Positions 33,196-39,700 of a stretch of 39,700 nucleotides of DNA are shown here, in pieces (the first letter of the stretch is position 1; each line of letters starts with the position of its first letter). The DNA lies in the NCBI GenBank assembly GCA_016183065.1, contig JACPFF010000025.1, forward strand, positions 1 to 39,700, given 5' to 3'. Source of the DNA: Deltaproteobacteria bacterium. Lineage in GTDB: Bacteria; UBA10199; GCA-002796325; JACPFF01. The notes beneath the pieces are model-generated. The model made no database searches. It was not told the DNA's origin and saw nothing but the letters and a program-made list of their open reading frames with translations. The translations under genes and the position numbers were made by a program.

Positions 33196-36100
33196 TCAAT
33201 GCGATCATCGAATATAGCGCACGGAACAAGTTCCTCGTCCTGCTCCTCACGGTCAGCGCCGTGCTGCTCGGCATTCACGCGATCCGCACCACCCCGCTCG
33301 ACGCCATTCCCGACCTCTCCGAACAACAGGTAATCATCCTCTCCCGGTGGGAGCAGAGCCCCGACATCATCGAGGACCAGGTGACCTATCCGATTGTCAC
33401 GTCGCTCCTCGGCGCCCCAAAGGTGCGGACCGTCCGCGGCCTCACCGATTACGGCTACTCGTTTGTCTATGTGATTTTCGAGGACGGGACCGACATCTAC
33501 TGGGCGCGCAGTCGGGTGTTGGAGTATCTCTCCAAAATCCTTCCCCAGCTTCCCGATGGCGTGAAAACAGAACTCGGCCCTGATGCCACGGGCGTCGGGT
33601 GGGTCTATCAGTATGCGCTGACCGACGAATCCGGCGCACACGACCTTGCCGATCTGCGGAGCTATCAGGACTGGAATCTCCGTTATCTCCTTCAGTCCGT
33701 CCCGGGCGTAGCCGAGGTGGCGACGATCGGCGGTTCTGTCCAGCAGTACCAGGTCCAGATCGAACCGAATGCCCTGCTGGCCTACAACGTCCCCATTACC
33801 AAAGTCGTCGAAATGATCCGCAAGGGGAACAACGACATTGGCGCACGACTGCTCGAGTTCGGCGGGACAGAGTACATGGTGCGTGGCCGTGGATACATCC
33901 GCGACATCGAGGATCTGAAGGCGATCGTCGTGGCCGTTAACGACAACGGCACGCCGATCCGCGTGCAAGATCTCGGGCAGGTCACGTTGGGTCCCGACAT
34001 TCGCCGCGGCATTGCCGATCTCGACGGACGCGGCGACAGCGTGGGGGGCATTGTCGTCGTGCGGTATGGAGAGAACGCCAAGGCCGTGATCGACCGCGTC
34101 AAGCAGCGCCTCGACGAAATCCGGCCGACACTCCCGGCAGGGATGGAGATTGTCACGACCTACGACCGATCGGAGCTGATCGAGCGATCGGTGGGCACCT
34201 TGCGCCACGAACTGACGGAAGAGTTGCTCATCGTCAGCATCGTGATTCTCCTCTTCCTCTGGCATTTTTCCAGCGCCCTCCTCCCGATCCTGACGATTCC
34301 GATCTCCGTGATCATCGCATTTATCCCGTTCAAAATGATGGGACTGACGGCCAACATCATGTCGCTCGGCGGGATCGCCGTCGCCATCGGCGCCCTCGTC
34401 GATTCGTCGATCGTGGTCGTTGAAAACGCCCACAAGAAACTCGAACAGTGGATCGCCGGGGGACGCCAGGGAGACTATCATCCCGTCCTCATTCAGGCGG
34501 TCAAGGAAGTCGGCCGCGCAAGTTTCTTTTCGCTGCTGGTCATTGCCGTCTCGTTTATGCCGATCTTTGCGCTGGAAGCGCAGGAGGGCCGACTGTTCAA
34601 GCCGCTCGCCTTCACCAAGAACCTCGCCATGGCGATCGCGGCGATCCTGACGATTACGCTGGTGCCGGCGCTGATCACGATACTGATCCGGATGCGTCCG
34701 CTCCGCCTCAAATCCCCACGGCTTTCACGGTGGGCGAACCGCGTGCTGGTGGGAACCATTCACCGGGAGGAAGACCATCCAATCAGCCACCGCCTCCATC
34801 GCTGGTATGCACCGGTCGTCCATTGGGTCTTGGAACATCCCCGGAAGGTCATTTGGGGCGCTGCGGCGGCCTTGATCGTGACACTGCCGATCTACTTCCA
34901 GATCGGGAGCGAATTCATGCCACCGCTCAACGAGGGGACGATCCTTTACATGCCCACCACGCTCCCGGGAATCTCGGTGAGCGAGGCCGAGCGGCTCCTG
35001 CAAAATCAGGACACGATGCTCAAGTCATTTCCCGAGGTCGAACGGGTCTTCGGCAAGGCGGGCCGCGCGGAGACCGCCACCGATCCGGCCCCGCTCTCGA
35101 TGGCCGAGACCGTGGTCCTGCTCAAACCGGGCGTCAAACTCACCGAGGAGCTGATCAATCGGTTCGATGCGGCCATGCAGTTTCCTGGCACGACCAATGC
35201 CTGGACCATGCCGATTAAGACACGCCTCGACATGTTGTCGACCGGCATCCGCACACCGATTGGCATCAAAGTTCTGGGGGAAGATCTGGCGGTCATCGAA
35301 CAGATCGGCCTCCAGATCGAGCAATTGTTGCAACCGCTGAAGGGGACGCGGAGCATCTTTGCAGAGCGTGTCACCGGCGGGTACTTCCTCGACATCGATC
35401 TGCAGCGATCCGCACTGGCCCGTTACGGCATGTCCATTGAGGACGCGCAGGAGGTGCTGGAAACGGCCATCGGCGGAAAGAACATCACCGTCACGGTCGA
35501 GGGACGAGCGCGCTATCCGGTCAACGTGCGCTATGCACGGGAACTGCGGGACGATATCCAGGACCTCGAGCGGGTCTTGGTGCCCACCCCCGGCGGTGAA
35601 CAGATCCCGCTCGCGGCAATCGCGACCGTGCAATTCACGACCGGTCCGGGGATGATCCGCGACGAAAACGGCCTCCTTGCCGGCTACGTCTTTATTGACG
35701 TTGCAGGTCGCGACCTCGGCGGGTACGTCGACGAGGCGAAGGCCCTCCTGGCCAGCCGGTTGAAGCTCCCCGACCGCTATTTTCTCGATTGGAGCGGCCA
35801 GTACGAATTCATGGTCCGCGTCCGCAAGAAACTGGCCGTGGTCGTGCCGATCACGCTCGTGATCATCTTCCTCCTCATCTACATCAACACCGGCTCCGCA
35901 ACGAAGACGGCAATCGTCCTCCTGGCCGTACCCTTTTCGGCAATCGGCACGATCTGGCTCCTCTGGCTCCTCGACTACAACATGAGCATTGCGGTCTGGG
36001 TCGGCATCATTGCGCTGCTCGGCATTGATGCCGAGACCGGCATCTTCATGCTCCTCTACCTCGACCTCGCCTATGATGACGCCAAGGCGACCGGACGCAT

Positions 36101-36362
36101 GCGAACCATGCACGATCTCCGCGAGGCCATTCTGCATGGCGCGGTCAAGCGGGTCCGGCCCAAAGTGATGACCGTCGCAACGACCTTCATGGGACTGATG
36201 CCGATTATGTGGTCATTCGGGACGGGCGCCGACGTCATGAAGCGGATTGCCGCACCCATGGTCGGAGGACTGGCAACATCCTTCCTGATGGAACTTATCG
36301 TCTATCCCGCCATCTATTTCCTCTGGAAGCAACGGCATCTCGCACATCAGGGGGCCACATGA
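33192..36362 (+). CDS. cusA: CusA-like heavy-metal RND efflux pump
   Basis: A 1056-residue inner-membrane proton-driven exporter of Cu(I)/Ag(I)-type ions. It starts at TTG (33192), overlapping the cusB TGA by 3 bp. The HME-RND signatures are present: TTPLDAIPDLSEQQVIILS after the first helix, the TM4 acid in GALVDSSIVVVENAHKKL, GIDAETGIFMLLYLDLA and VRPKVMTVATTFMGLMPIM, matching the Asp/Glu/Lys relay of E. coli CusA. The periplasmic methionine-bearing IDMLSTGIRTPIGIKVLG-type segment is close to CusA/SilA. Length is normal. Metal is inferred from family and neighbours. Confidence 0.95.
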   Translation: MINAIIEYSARNKFLVLLLTVSAVLLGIHAIRTTPLDAIPDLSEQQVIILSRWEQSPDIIEDQVTYPIVTSLLGAPKVRTVRGLTDYGYSFVYVIFEDGTDIYWARSRVLEYLSKILPQLPDGVKTELGPDATGVGWVYQYALTDESGAHDLADLRSYQDWNLRYLLQSVPGVAEVATIGGSVQQYQVQIEPNALLAYNVPITKVVEMIRKGNNDIGARLLEFGGTEYMVRGRGYIRDIEDLKAIVVAVNDNGTPIRVQDLGQVTLGPDIRRGIADLDGRGDSVGGIVVVRYGENAKAVIDRVKQRLDEIRPTLPAGMEIVTTYDRSELIERSVGTLRHELTEELLIVSIVILLFLWHFSSALLPILTIPISVIIAFIPFKMMGLTANIMSLGGIAVAIGALVDSSIVVVENAHKKLEQWIAGGRQGDYHPVLIQAVKEVGRASFFSLLVIAVSFMPIFALEAQEGRLFKPLAFTKNLAMAIAAILTITLVPALITILIRMRPLRLKSPRLSRWANRVLVGTIHREEDHPISHRLHRWYAPVVHWVLEHPRKVIWGAAAALIVTLPIYFQIGSEFMPPLNEGTILYMPTTLPGISVSEAERLLQNQDTMLKSFPEVERVFGKAGRAETATDPAPLSMAETVVLLKPGVKLTEELINRFDAAMQFPGTTNAWTMPIKTRLDMLSTGIRTPIGIKVLGEDLAVIEQIGLQIEQLLQPLKGTRSIFAERVTGGYFLDIDLQRSALARYGMSIEDAQEVLETAIGGKNITVTVEGRARYPVNVRYARELRDDIQDLERVLVPTPGGEQIPLAAIATVQFTTGPGMIRDENGLLAGYVFIDVAGRDLGGYVDEAKALLASRLKLPDRYFLDWSGQYEFMVRVRKKLAVVVPITLVIIFLLIYINTGSATKTAIVLLAVPFSAIGTIWLLWLLDYNMSIAVWVGIIALLGIDAETGIFMLLYLDLAYDDAKATGRMRTMHDLREAILHGAVKRVRPKVMTVATTFMGLMPIMWSFGTGADVMKRIAAPMVGGLATSFLMELIVYPAIYFLWKQRHLAHQGAT

Positions 36363-37003
36363 AGACGATGATCTGCATGGCCATGCTCCTGGTCGGGTCT
36401 GCATCTGTCACCGCATGGGGACACGGTGATGCCGACAAATTGGCGCCGATGAAGAGACCGCCGGTGACAGCACCCCGGGCCGTCGACCATCATGACACGA
36501 CTGGAGGGGCGCACATCCACGAGTCGGTACCACAGGGACCCGCATTCAAACCGGCAAAGGCCTATCTGCTCCATGCACCCCCGTTGCACCCCATGCTCGT
36601 CCACTTCCCCATTGTCCTCTTGCTCGCCGCTGCCGTCTTCGGCATCCTGCACATGGTTCAGCCGACCGCAGCCCGTTATCGGCGCCTGTATCGCACGCTC
36701 GTCGCGGGGACGGTGGGCGCGGTCTGTGCGCTCGCCAGCGGACTCTATTTCGAGGCGACGGTCACACACCGGCATGACGGCCCCATCCATGACATCATGG
36801 AGTGGCACGAATCGCTCGGCATCGCGATCACGATCCTCACCGGGGTGCTCGTCCTCCTTGGCGGGGTCGCGATGCGGCGTGCGTCACCGACGGTGCAACG
36901 CATGGTCGCCTGGGGTGCCGTGGCGAGCGGCCTTCTCGTGGCGCTCACCAGCCACTTGGGTGGCCTGCTGGTCCACGAATTTGGCATTGCCTTTGGGGTG
37001 TAG
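36359..37003 (+). CDS. His-rich DUF2231 membrane protein
   Basis: A 214-residue protein. A signal-like start (MICMAMLLVGSASVTAWGHG) is followed by a His/Asp-rich periplasmic stretch (HGDADK, VDHHDTTGGAHIHE). The DUF2231 helical bundle has the hallmark PPLHPMLVHFPIVLLL and three further helices ending GLLVHEFGIAFGV. It overlaps the cusA stop as ATGA and is 9 bp before the permease, so it belongs to the metal operon. DUF2231 proteins occur with metal and redox systems, with no settled function. The His-rich segment would suit metal binding. Confidence 0.85.
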   Translation: MKTMICMAMLLVGSASVTAWGHGDADKLAPMKRPPVTAPRAVDHHDTTGGAHIHESVPQGPAFKPAKAYLLHAPPLHPMLVHFPIVLLLAAAVFGILHMVQPTAARYRRLYRTLVAGTVGAVCALASGLYFEATVTHRHDGPIHDIMEWHESLGIAITILTGVLVLLGGVAMRRASPTVQRMVAWGAVASGLLVALTSHLGGLLVHEFGIAFGV

Positions 37004-37012
37004 GAGAAATGG

Positions 37013-38110
37013 ATGGAAGGTTTTGTGTTCCATTTTTTTGGTATTCTGATCGCCGCGTGGCAACTCTTTGTCGGTGCTGCGATCTATATCCTGTTCGGAT
37101 TGATCATTGCCGGCATCATTCATCTCTCTATCCGCAAGGAGACGATCGGCCGTCACCTGGGCGCTCGAAACATCCGTGCGGTCCTCAAGGCCGCGATCGT
37201 CGGCATCCCACTCCCGCTCTGCTCCTGCGGGGTCCTCCCCACCGCCATGAGTCTGCGCAAAGAGGGGGCCTCCAAGGCGGCGACCACGGCATTTCTCATT
37301 GCCACGCCTGAGTCGGGCATTGATTCCATTGCCGTGACCTATGCCTTGATCGATCCGCTCATGACCGTCATCCGTCCGGTGGCCGCCTTTGTCACCGCTC
37401 TCTGTGCAGGTATTGCACAGCTGATATTTGGCACAGACGATGATGTAATGCCGGCGGCCGCTCCCCAGGCCACGGCCACCGCCACGTGCTGCACCTGCGC
37501 AGACGGCGGACGTCCCGCCACTACCGTCTCCCGACTATCGTCCCTCTCCCGCGGGCTCCGCTATGCCTTCATCGATCTCCTTGCGGATATTACGCCGACA
37601 TTTCTCCTCGGCATTCTGCTGGGGGGCCTCATCAGTTATCTGGTCCCCACAGCATTCATCGAACAGTATCTCGGCCAGGGGTGGCAATCGATGCTGGTCA
37701 TGCTCTTTGCCGGCATCCCGATCTACATCTGCGCCGCGGCCTCAACGCCGATTGCCGCGGCCCTGCTGCTCAAGGGGATGAATCCCGGTGCGGCCATTGT
37801 CTTTCTCCTCGCCGGCCCTGCCACAAACATGACCGCACTGCCGGTCATTGCCAAGGGTTTGGGGTGGCGGAGCGTTGCCATTTATCTCACGACTATTGCC
37901 GTCTGCACCTTCGCTTTTGGCCTGGTCACCGATGCCCTCTACGCGACATTCCATATCAACCTTTCCGCCTCGATCGGACATGGCCATCATCCGATTTCGC
38001 TGACTGTACGCACGCTCTGCGCCATCGCGCTTCTTGGACTCATGATTGGCGCTGTTTTGGCGGATCGGCGTTCACGGGTTGACACCGGTCACAGCCACCA
38101 CGTACAGTAG
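37013..38110 (+). CDS. SO_0444-type Cu/Zn efflux permease
   Basis: A 365-residue inner-membrane permease (DUF318/UPF0718). It carries the family signature IPLPLCSCGVLPTAMSLRKE with Cys70/Cys72 in the first half and the matched half-repeat ICAAASTPIAAALLLKGMNPG in the second. A Cys cluster (TCCTCADGG) sits in the central loop and the C-terminus is GHSHHVQ. SO_0444-type permeases are described as heavy-metal (Cu/Zn) effluxers. AGGAG precedes the ATG by about 7 bp. Last gene of the copper operon; a weak terminator follows at 38124. Confidence 0.88.
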   Translation: MEGFVFHFFGILIAAWQLFVGAAIYILFGLIIAGIIHLSIRKETIGRHLGARNIRAVLKAAIVGIPLPLCSCGVLPTAMSLRKEGASKAATTAFLIATPESGIDSIAVTYALIDPLMTVIRPVAAFVTALCAGIAQLIFGTDDDVMPAAAPQATATATCCTCADGGRPATTVSRLSSLSRGLRYAFIDLLADITPTFLLGILLGGLISYLVPTAFIEQYLGQGWQSMLVMLFAGIPIYICAAASTPIAAALLLKGMNPGAAIVFLLAGPATNMTALPVIAKGLGWRSVAIYLTTIAVCTFAFGLVTDALYATFHINLSASIGHGHHPISLTVRTLCAIALLGLMIGAVLADRRSRVDTGHSHHVQ

Positions 38111-38123
38111 CATCGTTCTCACA

Positions 38124-38141
38124 ACCGACACGGCTTTTTTT
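38124..38141 (+). terminator. Weak terminator-like sequence after the copper operon
   Basis: CCG-ACA-CGG (38125-38133) is a 3-bp stem followed by C and seven T residues (38135-38141), 14 bp after the permease stop. The stem is short, so termination strength is doubtful. Confidence 0.3.
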
Positions 38142-38302
38142 GCTGCACGCTCGCCAGCATTGTGCGCGGAGGGTCCCGTACAATCTGCGGGCGCAAGATG
38201 GCATTGTGCAGGGCGTTCCCGGTGAGGACTACGCGCTTGCCCGTGGGAAGCTATAGGGCCTCTCTCCTTGCCAACGATCCGAGGCTTCCCTATGGTACGC
38301 GC

Positions 38303-39601
38303 ATGACGCTACGGACACTGGACGCCTTGGTGAAACACTATCCCGACCTCCCGCGGGAGGCGATCCTCAAGACTGATCTTCTCCGCTTGGGGGTTGCCTT
38401 CACGCCGGCGGCTTTGTGCCGCTGCGCGAGTGCCAAGCCAAAATCCTATTTCATCTTCTCGTTTGATCGCAAATCTCAGAAGGAGTTGTCACCCGAAGAA
38501 CGTCACTGCGCTCCTGAAGAGATTGCCCTCATCGGTGGCCCGTGGGATTGTCAGCGGACGATTGTCTCCGTCCGCTTGAATCCCGATTCACCGTACCGGA
38601 TCGATGCTGTTGATGAGCACCCCCTGACACTGCAATGCGACGGGACACCGCTCTGCACCATCGAACTCCCGACGTTCCCCGCCTATTACGCCCGGCCGCT
38701 TGCCAATGGAAAGCCGGTCACCGATATCGCACCCACCCTGGAGTGGGGATATCTGATCTATCTCACGACATTCCGGCTCTGCCAATATTGGGGACGTGAG
38801 GAAGAGTGCCAGTATTGCGACATCAACGAAAACTACCGCCAGCAGCGCGCCGAAGGACGCTCATATACCGGCGTCAAAACACCGGAAGACGTCTGTGAAG
38901 CGCTCGCGATAATCAACGAACTCGATGTCGAACGACAGAGCCGGACCTATACCGTCACGGGAGGGAGCATTACCACGCAGCTCCAGGGGCTCAGCGAGGG
39001 GGCCTTCTACGCGCGGTATGCCGAGGCAATCGAGTCGCGTTTTCCGGGCCGATGGATCGGCAAGGCTGTGGTGCAGGCCCTTTCGCGCGACGAGGCCCGG
39101 AGGTTGCGGACCGCAGGCTACCAGATCTATCATCCCAACTTCGAGGTCTGGGACCCCGTGTTGTTCGACAGAATCTGTCCTGGCAAGGCCCGACATGTCG
39201 GCCGCGAGGAATGGATCCGGCGGATCATGGATGCCGCGGAATTTTTCAGGCCGACACATGTCATTCCGAATTTCGTCGCCGGCGTCGAAATGGCCAAGCC
39301 TCATGGATTTACCACAATCGATCAGGCCCTGCAGTCGACCGGTGCGGGGTTGGACTGGTTCATGGCACGCGGGATCCTCCCGCGATTCACGGTCTGGTGC
39401 GTGGAACCGAACACCACACTGGCGCGAACCAATCCCGAGCCACCGCCGCTCGCCTATTTCGCCGGATTGTTGCAACGCTATTGCGAGACCTTTCACCGCT
39501 ATGGTCTTCCGCTCCCGCCGGGGTATGGTCCGACAGGCCGTGGCAGGGCCGTTTTTTCCGTCTCCGCATTCATGGATGTCTTGCCGGAATCCGGAGCCTG
39601 A
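38303..39601 (+). CDS. Radical-SAM-like protein with CX8CX2C cluster motif
   Basis: A 432-residue protein. Near residue 160 it has LCQYWGREEECQYCDIN: three Cys (160, 169, 172) with CX8CX2C spacing and an aromatic before the last Cys, like the CxxxCxxC that binds the [4Fe-4S] cluster in radical-SAM enzymes but with a longer first gap. YTVTGGSI then fits the Gly-rich SAM segment, and TIM-barrel-like strands follow (GYQIYHPNFEVW, FTVWCVEPNTTL). The ~150-residue N-terminal region, with LCRC and LQCDGTPLCTIELP, may be a separate domain. The start at 38303 (MTLRTLDALV) is a guess; ATG 38198 and GTG 38162 are in frame. No ribosome site decides it. Substrate unknown. Repeat R6 begins 7 bp after the stop. 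Confidence 0.65.
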   Translation: MTLRTLDALVKHYPDLPREAILKTDLLRLGVAFTPAALCRCASAKPKSYFIFSFDRKSQKELSPEERHCAPEEIALIGGPWDCQRTIVSVRLNPDSPYRIDAVDEHPLTLQCDGTPLCTIELPTFPAYYARPLANGKPVTDIAPTLEWGYLIYLTTFRLCQYWGREEECQYCDINENYRQQRAEGRSYTGVKTPEDVCEALAIINELDVERQSRTYTVTGGSITTQLQGLSEGAFYARYAEAIESRFPGRWIGKAVVQALSRDEARRLRTAGYQIYHPNFEVWDPVLFDRICPGKARHVGREEWIRRIMDAAEFFRPTHVIPNFVAGVEMAKPHGFTTIDQALQSTGAGLDWFMARGILPRFTVWCVEPNTTLARTNPEPPPLAYFAGLLQRYCETFHRYGLPLPPGYGPTGRGRAVFSVSAFMDVLPESGA

Positions 39602-39608
39602 ACGACGG

Positions 39609-39700
39609 CGTGGGGCCCCACGACCCAGCGCGCACCGCGCGCGAGAGGGGGGGGACCCAACGGGCTTTGCCCGTTGGGGGGGCAGTGGCGACGACCGAGT
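39609..39700 (+). repeat. Mosaic hairpin repeat, copy R6 (cut by window end)
   Basis: It opens with the collapsed palindrome CGTGGGGCCCCACG, then goes directly to the GCGCGC-type module and the perfect 10-bp stem CCCAACGGGC-TTT-GCCCGTTGGG, and only then to the AGTGGCGACGACCGAGT linker. That order is the reverse of R1, R2 and R5, where the linker comes first. It begins 7 bp after the radical-SAM-like stop codon and runs off the window. Confidence 0.88.

Noticed and set aside
32901-34481. A 526-codon minus-strand frame opposite cusA
   Set aside because: cusA has full family signatures on the plus strand; the reverse frame is rich in Asp/His/Arg and shows no domain.
1766-39700. R1-R6 as a CRISPR array
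   Set aside because: Copies are kilobases apart, differ in modules, and have no regular spacers or cas genes.

Overview
The window looks like chromosomal DNA of a Gram-negative (diderm), GC-rich bacterium. Supporting features are a TolC-type channel, a CusBA RND pump, an outer-membrane barrel, lipoproteins, a sigma-54-type promoter, the C5 haem gene hemL and a separate F0 gene cluster. Thrombospondin type 3 repeat proteins and the F0-only ATP synthase cluster resemble uncultured deltaproteobacterial-type lineages, but the taxonomy is inferred and unproven. No rRNA, tRNA or CRISPR array was seen.

Layout. 1-2000: a terminator of an upstream gene, then a large serine recombinase whose 3' end runs into a dispersed repeat. 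2001-3772: F0 genes atpZ-atpI-atpB-atpE (minus strand). 3.9-6.6 kb: an outer-membrane barrel protein (plus) and a large lipoprotein (minus). 6.9-10.5 kb: hemL (minus), facing away from a plus-strand operon of a nucleoside phosphorylase-like protein, a membrane-anchored protein and a small lipoprotein. 10.6-13.7 kb: an MDR dehydrogenase, then yajQ and glpK (minus). 13.8-17.2 kb: a secreted 1126-residue beta-helix/calcium-repeat protein. 17.3-23.0 kb: an esterase, a long-chain prenyl diphosphate synthase, and a minus-strand operon xseA-xseB-ispA-RuBisCO-like protein. 23.5-24.5 kb: three overlapping small genes, the first an internally deleted nucleotidyltransferase. 24.5-29.0 kb: a patatin phospholipase, ftsK and greA. 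29.2-30.5 kb: two secreted proteins, the first behind a sigma-54-type promoter. 30.5-38.1 kb: a copper-type resistance operon (csoR-like repressor, TolC/CusB/CusA efflux system, DUF2231 membrane protein, SO_0444-type permease). 38.3-39.6 kb: a radical-SAM-like protein with unusual cysteine spacing.

The most unusual signal is a family of six dispersed, GC-rich mosaic repeats (R1-R6, at 1766, 6748, 9445, 17214, 23141 and 39609). Each is assembled from short hairpin modules joined by conserved linkers. Modules are present, absent or reordered between copies, and some hairpin arms differ in a compensatory way. Four copies abut or overlap gene 3' ends; three supply codons to reading frames (recombinase C-terminus, HemL C-terminus, and an in-frame block inside the 8984-10009 gene). 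The second point of interest is a RuBisCO-like protein sitting after ispA, the place where dxs is often found, which suggests a link to isoprenoid supply.
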